Shown one piece after another: positions 20,343-31,300 of a DNA stretch of 64,000 nt; position 1 is the stretch's first letter, and each line of letters opens with the position of its first letter. The notes beneath the pieces are model-generated. The model saw only the letters and a program-made list of their open reading frames with translations. It did not search any database and was not told where the DNA came from. This stretch comes from Euonymus europaeus (Eukaryota; Streptophyta; Magnoliopsida; Celastrales; Celastraceae). Position numbers and translations under genes: made by a program. The DNA lies in the NCBI GenBank assembly GCA_963580455.1, contig OY756958.1, positions 31,074,501 through 31,138,500 on the forward strand, given 5' to 3'.

Positions 20343-23300
20343 TACATCGGGTCACTGTGAAAGTGGATTGCAGCATCAAGTGTGGATGTTCTAAACTGAT
20401 TCATTCACTGAATTCGAAATTATAATAATGAGAAATAAATTGATGAAATAAGTTGTAGAACAGAATTATGGCCAAAACTGTAGAACTTTCCATTGGTCAA
20501 TGCAATCGAAAGTGTGTATGGACGTTGCAATTGGTTTGTAATTATTTGCACTTTGAAATTTAGGTGCAGCGATAGCTCTGCAAATTGGTTGGAAGTTGTT
20601 TTTCCTGATTTGTTTGTATGGTCATAAACTGTTGAAACATGTAACGGGAAACCTATTTTTGTACGTTTGCTCCCATCTTCTCCGGCTTTCCCTATTTGAA
20701 TACAAGGTTCTGGTGGTTTTGGACACTCCTATGTTTTCTTGCTGTAGACTGGTTATCTGGCTCAAGTTTTGTGAACGAGAGCGTGGTGTAAGTAAGCTCT
20801 TCTCAAGGTCGTAGAATAGTTAAAAATCCATGTAGTGGCTTGCATGCCGGTATAGGGTTTTGGGAACTGAATTCAAGCTTTTAAGAAAAATTTATACGAC
20901 GTTAGATTCAGTGGTCGCTGTACAATTGCCAAGCTCTTGTGGGGGCGATCAGAAAGGACATGGCCATGAATATACATATTGCAGTAGTTAATTCATGTAT
21001 CTATGTATTTGTGTGGTAGGACAGAGAAAGGGACACTGAAATATTTGAGCCATTGCAAAAAGCTAAAGCCTGGTCAACAATTGAGTCCGTTAGTATATTC
21101 ATATATTATACAAACATCATTATCTAGGGATAAACAAAAGCAATCATCGAGGGCAAGTGGCCATTCTGTCTTGTATATTTATCTTTATAACATTGATTAT
21201 TATCGAACGACTAGTAGAGAAAACTTTGAAATGAAAAGTGTATGGTTTAATGAGTACTTGCTTGATTTTGTCAAAGGTATAGTGTTTCCCACTATGAACA
21301 GCTTGGAAATTTAACGTCTCCCTACACATAAAAAGCATACTATAGGTCAGGATATTGTTTAATAGCAAGTTTGACTGAAAATTGATAATTTGTCATCATA
21401 TAGGGGATTTTATTAAAATAATAAATTCAAACGAGTTTCTTACGTGTATATTTGAAACACCTGATAGAAGAAAATTGTGTCACCCATATATGGCATTGAG
21501 ATTGACAGCTAATTTAATTTCATCACTTGATAATGTTTTAATCGTTACTGGCTCCATATGAAGTAGTTATCTAGATGACATGTAAAGACAAAGGAGTAAT
21601 GGTAATGATAATAATAATTTGATTATCGATCAGTACAAACGGTGGCCGGGTCTCAATTGCACGTAACGGCTACTTGCATTCACATGATAAAAAAGAAGCT
21701 TCTGGCATCCCAAAAAAGAAAAAGGAGTCACTTTTATTAAGAGATATCCAAGAGAGGGAATGCGCTTCAAATTCCTCAAAACTATTAGTTAGCCAGCCAT
21801 ATCCTTCAAAAATAAACTAACGTACGAAAAGAAAAGACAAATTAATTCGGCACAAGCTCAGTTCCTTTATTTTGTGATCGTTTGTGAGGACATGGCACTG
21901 GAATAGAAATTTATTCATGTTTGGATTAAGCTGACCATTTTTTCTTCTATAAAAATCCGAAGAGAGAGATCCTAAAAAATAATACTATCAACAGACAAAT
22001 TGAGGGTTGTTGTCACCTACTTGAGCTGTGACGCAGAATTGTGTGCTTGATGTAGACTACATTATTGGTCAGACGTCAACGTATGAATATTTAAGGAGAG
22101 CAAAGGAAAGATGACAACTATGTGATGGGCAAGTATAAAATTAATTAGGGCACATAATAAGAGCAAAAACTCCAACAGGAGTTGTATATTGGGGTATGTA
22201 ACTCTACTATCCATACTTTCAAAAAAAATTTACACTCATTTATATAATTTGACAAAAGTTCATCCCAAAACGACAAGGTATGAACTATGAAATGAATTTT
22301 CATATCATTTATTCATATTCCATGAATGTATTAGTTCAGTCCAATAATTTAGTTCTCAATTATTGACTTACAAGGTGGTTAACTTCGCTCAAAAAATATA
22401 CATACTCTCTCTCTCTCTTCTATGTTCCTAAATTTGGGAACCGAGTTTGAGAATGCAAATTTACATTCTCATTTATATATACTCTGTTGAAATGAGTTTT
22501 TGTGAGTTTTAAAATCTATATATGATTAAATACCTGGGAAACAATTTTTATAAATAATGAGTAAGTAATGTTAGCAGTTGTAAATCTCCAAAATTGTATT
22601 ACATGCCAAATGACAGCTACGCTAGGGTAATTTATGGACTTTGGCTTATGTGATTGCCATGCAACAGAGCTTTTCTTTTTTGGATCTACCTAACCCCCTT
22701 AATTGCTCAGTAATCCAATTTACCAGAAATCTTGAACTCGAGAGACAAGAATACCCTAAAAGAAATTAGTCCATGCACAACGAAATCAAGAGCCTAGGGA
22801 ACTCTTCTAATATAACGAGTTTCGGAGTGGGGAAATTAAAGAAGGGCTACATTTTTAGTTTTCTTGTTCGAATTTAGGAAAACCCAAAGCAATTAAAGCT
22901 TTAAGAAAGTTGGTCGAGAGAGATGGCTCATTAATTCATGATCATGAAGAAGCCACTACAAGACAGACGAGTTGACTCGGGGTGTTAGAGTGGAGACACC
23001 ACCTAGCCATGCCAAAATCTGAATGGTTGCTTTCGTGGCTGGCGTTCAAAAATATCCTCCACCGTTGCTTTTATCCAAAATCCGAATGGCTTCTCCCTGA
23101 CCAGTGAGCCCCACGCGGCCACCCCTACTCCGGTTTTCCTCGTTAGTCCAATGCTCCGTGGACCCACATTCGTCCTCTTGTGGGTCCCTTTAACCGCCCA
23201 TAAAGAACGGCACTCCCATAGTTGGCAACTCTAGACCACTTGGTCAATAAATACTTATTATTATATACTATACTCCTCGTCAGCCGTCTCTTCTCTTTCC

Positions 23301-24498
23301 CTTCTCGCCTTTCTCTATTCTTTTTATCTCCTCTTTTTTTTACCACCTTTTTATCATCAAATTCATCATCACTGGATTGTAGAAACTACCTACTCGGCAT
23401 ATATACTGCACTTCAGTATTCTACCGATAAAACTCAAAAGAAGTGTATCTATTGACAAAACTGAATGAAACGCGCACAGCACCTTCGCCTATTCGTTAAC
23501 GGTGATAACTGCCGTTCTTCTACTGTCAATGTCAGTGACAGATCGAAGTACAGTGTGTCTTGGGCAAGTGAGGACGCTAGATCTAAAGAGCGACGGCCAC
23601 GATTTGCATAGCATTTCCCAAGAAGATCACAGCAATGACGTCATTGAGAGGTCGACATTGGCGTTCCATTTAAAATTCAATTCTCGTGTCTTTAGGTACG
23701 TTCTGGGGCCCAGTTCAGTCTCGACGTCTCCGCGCACTGTGCGAGAACGAAAGTAAATATGAGAAAAAAGGGCAACACGTGGGAGTTGATGACGGATCCG
23801 GGAGAAGTGCAGTGGCATTTTACGATTGTACTCAACCGGTGTTTAATCCGACGGCTTCAAAAATTAGTATTAAATTTTTTCTTATTTTTTAATCTCTCCA
23901 TCATCTGTATCATTTAATAATCTTATACATAATTAATTTAATAATCGCTAGTTCTAAACATACATACAAAAAACATACATAATTATACATAATTAATGTG
24001 ACATACCTATAAAATTCATAATCTAAATAACAGTCACCAACGTCACAAGATTTAATTTAATTTTTCACATTTATAAACTCAGAATCATAACCCCCATCCA
24101 CATTAATAATTTAATTGGGGATTTTTTTTTTCCGTTGTCTATAGGCTCCACGTCATATTCCTGGAAGTACAACTCCGACCTGAGAAAAAAGAGCTGTTAA
24201 TATTTACTATACCTTCTTTTTTTCGTTATTTAATGGAGAAATTAGTGGGTCCACTATTTCCTTTAGAAGGTTTTTTTATTTAATTTTCTTTTTGGGTACA
24301 GGCCCATTTCGTAGGACTTTAATCAGCTCTTATTGTGCTCCTTCTGAGGTTGGGTTTTCCTACTTTCGAGTCCCTACTCCCTACTCACCCTCACTCTCTC
24401 ACTAGCCATAGCCACAGCTAAAGCAGTCTAAGTTGCGATCGTGTTGCTTCTGAGCCTTCATTTTGTACGTACCTTACTACTCTCTCGTTTGTTCTGGG
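20343..24498. other. Intergenic spacer SDH1 to GRAS gene
   Basis: This holds the SDH1 3' untranslated region and about 4 kb of spacer. No gene is supported. A CT microsatellite lies near 22405-22418. A terminus resembling non-autonomous elements (AAGAGCAAAAACTCCAACAGG near 22160) has no detectable partner. The last 300 bp are CT-rich and promoter-like. Confidence 0.5.
22405..22418. repeat. CT microsatellite
   Basis: About seven CT units in a row. Confidence 0.7.
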
Positions 24499-24504
24499 TA
24501 TAAA
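24499..24504 (+). promoter_or_regulatory. TATA box of the GRAS gene
   Basis: TATAAA in the context GGGTATAAATTATT lies about 95 bp ahead of the ATG. It is consistent with a leader of about 65 bases, which would include the AUG-stop at 24559. Confidence 0.4.
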
Positions 24505-24558
24505 TTATTATCAATAGGACTAACAGAAAGCTTTCACTCTCTCCTTGTTTTTGCGATA

Positions 24559-24564
24559 ATGTAA
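24559..24564 (+). promoter_or_regulatory. Minimal AUG-UAA upstream ORF
   Basis: ATGTAA lies in the presumed leader, with 32 bases between its stop and the GRAS start codon. AUG-stop upstream ORFs are known in Arabidopsis (NIP5;1 and others) to stall ribosomes in a boron-dependent way. Whether this one is inside the mRNA depends on the true transcription start. Confidence 0.45.
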
Positions 24565-24596
24565 GTACAGTTTTACCGGCGAGATTTGGCCGGAGA

Positions 24597-26426
24597 ATGG
24601 CATATATGTGCACAGATAGTGACAATCTAATGGCAATCGCTCAACAAGTCATCAAGCAGAAACAGCAGCAACAGCAGCAACAAAGCCATCACCACCAGCA
24701 ACAGCAACTTCTGGGTCTCAACCCCTTTTCTCTTAACCCTTGGTCTAATTCTACTCATCAATCAATTTCTGATTCTCCCAATTTGGGATATACGGTGATG
24801 GGTCCGGGATTCACAGAGACGTTTCAGGTGCCTGGCGGTGGAGATGCCGGAGAAGCGGGGTTTCAGTTCCCGCACATGGAGCACCATACGGTTGGGTTTA
24901 GATTCTCTGATTTTGGTGGAAGCGCCGGTGGTGAGTTCGACTCTGACGAGTGGATGGATAGCTTAATGGGCGGTGGAGACTCAACGGATAGTTCCAATCT
25001 ACCGTCTAGTTGCGACGCGTGGCAGAATAGTGCAGATTTTAATCTCCTCGGACGGGATCCGTTCATCACCTGTCCGAGTCGGCTCAGTGTGGGTTGCTCG
25101 CAACCATCTGATCTTAACCGAGTCATTTTCTCTGAAACTCAGAAGAGTAGCTCTCTCGCTCTCCAACCTCAGGTCCCGTCATGGCCCCCATCTCCGCCAC
25201 CTCCTCCTCTCCAAGCGATTGCCAAAGACACGAAGCTAGTGAATCCCTCACCACCAATCCTACAGAAAAGCGACATCGTTAGCGTTAGTTCTCCGGAAAT
25301 CGAGTCAGCGCCGCCGCTCTTCAAAGCCTTACTAGACTGTGCTCGAATGGCAGAGTCCGAACCGGAGACGGCAGTAAAATCCCTACTTCGAATCAGGGAG
25401 TCCATATCGGAACAAGGAAATCCTATAGAAAGGGTTGCGTTTTACTTCACTGAAGCACTGTACAGTAAATTATCAGTGCGAGCAGAGAGAAGAATGAATG
25501 TGTTGGAGAGTGCATGTGAAGACTTCATTCTGTGTTATAAAGCCTTGAATGATGCATGTCCATATTCAAAATTTGCGCATTTGACAGCAAACCAAGCAAT
25601 TCTTGAAGCTACTGAGAGCGCCAGCAAGATTCACATAGTTGATTTTGGGATCGTTCAAGGTGTTCAATGGGCTGCCCTGCTACAGGCTCTGGCCACCCGC
25701 TCCTCAGGTAAGCCTGTCAGGATTCGGATCTCTGGAATACCTGCGCCGGCTCTTGGGAACTCACCTGCAGCTTCTCTGGTCGCCACTGGAAACAGGCTTC
25801 GCGATTTCGCTATGCTTCTTGATTTGAACTTTGAGTTCGAACCGATCCTAACGCCTTTTCAAGAATTAAGTGAGGCGAATTTTCGGGTCGACCCGGACGA
25901 AGTATTGGCCGTTAATTTTATGCTTCAATTGTTTAATTTACTGGATGAGTCTCCGACTACTGTAGAAGCAGCTCTAAGAATGGCCAAGTCGCTGAGCCCG
26001 GAAATTGTTACTCTTGGGGAGTATGAAGTGAGCTTGAATCGGGTTGGATACCTGGATCGGTTCAAGAACGCTTTGAGGTACTACACGGCTGTTTTCGAGT
26101 CCTTGGAGCCAAACTTAACGAGTGACTCTTCGGAGCGTGTCCAACTGGAGAAACTGCTACTAGGTCGCCGAATTGCTGGAGTGATTGGACCAGAGGAACC
26201 AGGTGCCAGAAGAGAACGAATGGAGGATAAAGAGCAGTGGAAGGTTTTAATGGAAAGTTGTGGTTTTGAATCCGTTGCTCTCAGCCATTATTCAGTGAGC
26301 CAAGCTAAGATTCTTCTATGGAACTACAATTACAGTTCATTGTACACTATAATTGAATCTCAAACAGGGTTTCTCTCTTTAGCATGGAACGAGGTCCCTC
26401 TTCTCACTGTTTCGTCATGGCGTTAA
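24597..26426 (+). CDS. SCL4: GRAS transcription regulator, SCL4/SCL7 type
   Basis: Intronless gene of 609 aa, a nuclear plant-specific regulator. The SCL4/SCL7 clade is linked in other species to stress tolerance, from memory, and its direct targets are not known from this sequence. The N-terminus [20 protein letters not shown] is the signature of this clade. It is followed by a Gln/His-rich tract (22-37), a disordered Ser/Gly/Pro region, and a proline run (197-204). The GRAS domain spans about 237-609: leucine-rich region I (240-335), VHIID motif as IHIVDF at 345-350, leucine-rich region II (about 390-420), PFYRE region (about 420-505) and SAW region (about 525-609) ending in V-S-S-W-R. Length and order are normal and no stop or frameshift is seen. 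It lies directly downstream of SDH1 on the same strand, as SCL4 does in Arabidopsis. SCL4 and SCL7 are paralogues, so the symbol names the clade rather than one gene. Confidence 0.93.
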   Translation: MAYMCTDSDNLMAIAQQVIKQKQQQQQQQSHHHQQQQLLGLNPFSLNPWSNSTHQSISDSPNLGYTVMGPGFTETFQVPGGGDAGEAGFQFPHMEHHTVGFRFSDFGGSAGGEFDSDEWMDSLMGGGDSTDSSNLPSSCDAWQNSADFNLLGRDPFITCPSRLSVGCSQPSDLNRVIFSETQKSSSLALQPQVPSWPPSPPPPPLQAIAKDTKLVNPSPPILQKSDIVSVSSPEIESAPPLFKALLDCARMAESEPETAVKSLLRIRESISEQGNPIERVAFYFTEALYSKLSVRAERRMNVLESACEDFILCYKALNDACPYSKFAHLTANQAILEATESASKIHIVDFGIVQGVQWAALLQALATRSSGKPVRIRISGIPAPALGNSPAASLVATGNRLRDFAMLLDLNFEFEPILTPFQELSEANFRVDPDEVLAVNFMLQLFNLLDESPTTVEAALRMAKSLSPEIVTLGEYEVSLNRVGYLDRFKNALRYYTAVFESLEPNLTSDSSERVQLEKLLLGRRIAGVIGPEEPGARRERMEDKEQWKVLMESCGFESVALSHYSVSQAKILLWNYNYSSLYTIIESQTGFLSLAWNEVPLLTVSSWR

Positions 26427-27954
26427 TGGATTTTTCCTTCCTCAAGGGTTTGGTTTCCACCTGGTAATTTTTCTCTAGCGTGGAACAATTGAAAACCGTT
26501 TGTATACCTTGACGATCTCTTTGGACCTTCTGTGTCAGCATGAGACCCAGTTCTTTTGTTGGCTATAGTTATTGATTACATTAGAAAAAACCTGTCACCT
26601 AGTTGTTGATTCTGCAGCTTAATATTGGATTTCATTTTCCTTCCGATTTCATGGTTTTCCTTTACTTCTTTTGTGGGGTTTTTTTTAATAGGACCAATTG
26701 TAAAAAGGGAACTGGAAATTATAAGATCAGAAAAATTTCCTTCCCTTTGTGTTTATATATAGTGATAATCTTAATTTCATTTCCTATGACCATGTGGACA
26801 TTTTTATCTAAAATCACTGTACTTCTTTTCATTGTTTTCCTTTTAGTCACTTAATTTTGCTGTAGGGTGTCTCTGCACTTAAGGCTTGGATCCTTCAACG
26901 TTGATCTTGACATCTGATCCAATTTCAATTGCTATGTAGATGTGTCATAATCTCCTTTGCTTCTGTGGAAGATTTTGATTACTGTAGTTGTGCTTCCATA
27001 AGGAACTTTGCCTCTCTGTCTTTACATGAAAATGGTTTCTTGATGAAGACCTTCTGGAAATACTCGCTTGCGTTTAATTATATTCAAATGATCTTTTTTA
27101 TCATCTTCTTCGACACTTTCTATCTTCTAGGGCTTTGGTGTGATTGCCATCATTTCCTTTTAACTTCAATGAATCATAAAGTGACTTGAATTTGTATATG
27201 GGCCCATCCTGCATTCCCTGCTAATCCTTGTTTTTCTCTCAGTCGACTGTTTATCTATTGATCGTGGCTTTAATGCTTGTCCCTTTCTTACCAATCCACA
27301 GCTCCTTCTCCACCTTCTCTTACGGCTCTCCTTGAACAGCTGGGCCAGACCTTGACTAACTTGACATGGCAGACAAAAGTTTTGCATAATACTGTTGTTT
27401 CTGGTCCAAAGGATGTTGGACATTTGATACAAGAAGGTTCCCAAGTACACCCATGTGTGCGCACCTTGTGGAGTTTGTACGCATTCCTGTCAATCTCTCT
27501 CTCTTGCAAAGCGATATTCATTAAGGAGTGCAACCCATTTGTCCTGAATCGTGACAAATGACCTCAATGACGCGGCTTCAGTGTTATTAATCCAAATCAA
27601 AATGGGTCGGTGTCTTACTTTGTACATTTCAACTTGAAAAGCAACTAATAAGTTCCTAATCTTGCAAAAAAATTTGACCCCGACCTATTTGAAAGGTCTA
27701 CATTCATTGTTCTATTGCAACAAATATGGTCCCAATGTATTGCATAACCAGAATGGCATGGGTGTTGGATCAGGGGTCTTTTAGAAATTGCTTTACATTT
27801 GGTCCAAATGGCACCACCACTTGCGCTTGGATGGCTCTAGAGAAGTCATAATTGCTTGAGTTTCATGTGCAGCTTCTTATATCATCTCTTCTGATTTTTA
27901 TTTCAGGATCTCTTGTTAAGTATTTCTATTCAAGGTATAGCTAGTTTAGAATGC
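26427..27954. other. GRAS 3' flank and spacer
   Basis: T-rich 3' untranslated and spacer DNA. Frames near 27277-27561 are open on both strands for about 90 codons but show no recognised domain. They may be a decayed repeat. No gene is supported up to the TTTAG target duplication of the copia element. Confidence 0.45.
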
Positions 27955-27959
27955 TTTAG

Positions 27960-28324
27960 TGTTGAGGATACCGGATCAATATGACAAGCAACGAAACCAA
28001 AAACTGAGAGGAAAAATGCTTTGAGTTTATTTTCTTCAAAACTAACTACACCACTTTCTTTCTCTCTCTACCACTCTTCTCTCGTAAATCATACAATACA
28101 TGCACACACACATATCTTTATATAGAGATACAAACCATGTGCCAAACTTTGGCCAAACATGGACTGCATTTTCAACCAAGGTGGGCAGTGGGTTGGTGAA
28201 GAGCTGCATGGTGGGTTGGTGAAGGGTGGACTTGGTGGTTAGCTGGCTGCTGCTTCTAGACATGGTGGTTGGTGGCTTACATGCAAAGTTAGACTTTGCA
28301 TGCAACTAGAGTATGGACTCCACA
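27960..28324 (-). repeat. 3' LTR of the copia element
   Basis: 365 bp copy downstream of the gag-pol stop. Relative to the other LTR it lacks 16 bp after 28133 (between CAAA micro-repeats) and has three base differences. It carries the short tandem GGGTTGGTGAAG motif near 28190-28222, as does its partner. Confidence 0.95.
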
Positions 28325-28327
28325 ATT

Positions 28328-28337
28328 CTCCCCCTCC
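28328..28337 (-). promoter_or_regulatory. Polypurine tract
   Basis: On the minus strand GGAGGGGGAG lies three bases before the 3' LTR, the expected place for plus-strand priming during reverse transcription. Confidence 0.85.
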
Positions 28338-28371
28338 ATACACATAGGAGAAGAACACAACTCACCAGTCT

Positions 28372-31300
28372 TCAGTTACTATCCATCCCGGCTATGTCCC
28401 GACATAGCCCGAGCTTCTCGCGAGTAACAACTTTTGTCAACATGTCTGCTGGATTCTCTGCTGTGTGAATCTTCACCAGCTTCAACAGTTCATCTTCAAT
28501 CACTTCACGTATCCAGTGATAGCGAATGTCGATATGCTTTGTGCGGGAATGGTACATGGAATTCTTGCTCAAGTCTAGAGCACTCTGACTGTCACAATGT
28601 ACCTTGTATTCCTTCTGAATAATACCCAGTTCCTGGAGAAACCGCTTTAGCCACAACAGTTCTTTACCAGCTTCCACTGCAGCAATATACTCTGCTTCTG
28701 TTGTAGACAAAGCAACACACTTCTGCAGTTTTGATTGCCATGAAATAGCTCCCCCTGCAAAAGTGAAAACATACCCTGAAGTAGATTTTCTACTGTCAAG
28801 GTCACCAGCCATATCTGAATCAGTATAGCCATCCAGAACTGGATCTGTTCCCCCAAAGCACAAGCATAGCTTTGACGTACCCTTCAGGTACCTGAGAATC
28901 CATTTAACAGCCTCCCAATGTTCTTTCCCTGGATTGGAAAGAAATCTGCTCACAACGCCAACAGCGTGAGCGATATCTGGTCTTGTACACACCATTGCAT
29001 ACATTAGACTACCGACTGCTGAAGAGTAAGGGACTGCTTCCATCTCTTCAATCTCCTTCTCTGATGAAGGACAAGATTTCTTGCTCAGCTGAAAATGGTT
29101 ACCTAGCGGAGTGGTAACCTGCTTTGCATTTTTCATGTTAAACCTTTCAAGCACCCGTTTAACATAAGCTTCCTGTGACAGCCATAATTTCTTGACTTTC
29201 CTGTCACGAACAATCTTCATGCCCAATATCTGCTGAGCTGGGCCTAAGTCCTTCATGTCGAAGAACTGGGATAACTGGACTTTCAATCTGTTAATCATGG
29301 CTCCGTCCTGGCCAACAATTAACATGTCATCAACATATAGCAGCAATATCACAAAGTTACCGTCTGGGAACTTTTGAACATAAACACACTGGTCTGCGGC
29401 AGTCCTCTTATAACCATGACCCATCATGAATGAGTCAAACTTCTTGTACCACTGTCTCGGTGCCTGCTTAAGGCCGTAGAGACTTTTCTGCAGTTTGCAG
29501 ACTAAGTGCTTCTTCTTAGGAACTTCAAACCCTTCTGGCTGCTCCATGTAGATTTCTTCCTCCAAATCACCATGGAGAAATGCTGTCTTTACATCCATTT
29601 GCTCAAGCTCTAGATTCATACTTGCTACTAACCCAAGTATGACTCGGATTGATGTCATCTTCACCACCGGTGAGAAAATCTCGTCAAAGTCAACTCCTTT
29701 CTTCTGTTGAAATCCTTTGACGACCAACCGAGCTTTGTACTTCACAAGCTTTCCGCTGCCATCCTTCTTCAGCTTGAACACCCATTTGTTCTGCAGTGCT
29801 TTCTTCCCTTTAGGAAGTTTTACCAACTCGTAAGTCTGGTTTTTCTGCAAGGAATTCATTTCTTCTTGCATAGCCTGCATCCACTCACTGCTTTCAGCAT
29901 GATTGTGAGCTTCCTGAAAACTCTCTGGCTCCCCCTCATCAGTAAGCAAAATATAGTCTGAATTCGGATATCTCCTCGACGGAATCAGGGTACGGCCTCT
30001 CTGTGATCTTTCTGGCTGAGATACAGCTACTGGAGGAGGTTGTGCTGGTTCTGCAGCTTCTGGTGGAGGGGGTTGTGGCTCCCCCTGCTCAACACCTTCG
30101 GTATCTTCTTCTTCTAAATCTTCCTCCTGCAATTCATCATTATTTGCAGGTGCCACTAGTGTAGGATCTGGAATGGTGTTGGCAACACCGGGAACAATGG
30201 ACTTGGTAGATTTGTCCAAGTCCTCAAATACTTCATTTTCATGAAACACAACATCCCTGCTTCTGATAACCTTCATAGCAATTGGATCCCACAATCTGTA
30301 TCCAAATTCTTCATCTCCATAACCAACGAAGATGCAATGAGTGGATCTGCTGTCGAGCTTCTGTCTCTGCTCCTTGGATACATGTGCAAAAGCTTTGCAC
30401 CCAAATACTCTCAAGTGAGAGTAAGAGATATTTCTTCCAGACCACACCTTCTCCGGAATTTCAAAATTCAGCGGTGCTGACGGTGATCTGTTGATCAAGT
30501 AACGGGCCATACGAACTGCTTCACCCCAGAATGGCTTTGGCAGCTTTGCCATACTGAGCATACACCTTGCTCGTTCCATAATGGTTCGATTCATCCTCTC
30601 GGCTACACCATTATGTTGTGGGGTACGTGGAACCGTCTTCTCGTGCCGAATACCGCTTTCAGCACAATATGCTTCAAATTCTCTGGAAACGTACTCGCCT
30701 CCATTGTCTGACCGGAGACACTTCAGCTTCTTTCCAGTCTCCCTTTCCACCATAGCGTGGAAATTCTTGAAATTCTCGAACACCTGATCCTTGGTTCTAA
30801 GAAAATATACCCACACCTTCCTTGAAGCATCATCAATAAAGGTCAGGAGATATCTGTTACCTCCCAAAGACTCTTCTTCTAGAGGACCACAGACATCAGA
30901 ATGTACCAAACTCAGCAACTCTGACCTTCTCGTGGAAGATGTATTGAATGAGACTCTGTGCTGCTTCCCGAATAAGCAATGATCACAAGGGTTCAGCGGA
31001 ATATCTTTAGACACTTTGATGAGTGCCTTCTTTGACAGGGTGGACAACCCCTTTTCTCCCATGTGACCGAGTCTCTTGTGCCAGAGATTTGGAGAAGTCT
31101 CTTCCTCCACAGCATTGATGCTTTCTGAACATACTTTGGCTTGTGTTCTATACAATGTGCCACAAATATGTCCTCTGGCATAAGTCAAAGCACCTTTCGT
31201 CAACTTCCAGGTGCCATTGCCGAAATGATTGTGATAGCCCTGTTTATCAAGAGCATTCACAGCAATAAGATTGAACCGGAGGTCTGGGACGTGTCGGACG

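Noticed and set aside
22155..22180. AAGAGCAAAAACTCCAACAGG resembling a Harbinger MITE terminus
   Set aside because: No inverted partner and no flanking TTA/TAA duplication were found nearby.
27277..27561. About 90-codon frames on both strands downstream of the GRAS gene
   Set aside because: No domain, no splice context, and both strands are equally open. It is probably chance or an old repeat.
28042..28305. 87-codon minus-strand frame inside the LTR
   Set aside because: It lies wholly within the LTR and has a damaged or shifted twin in the other LTR. It is non-coding terminal-repeat sequence.
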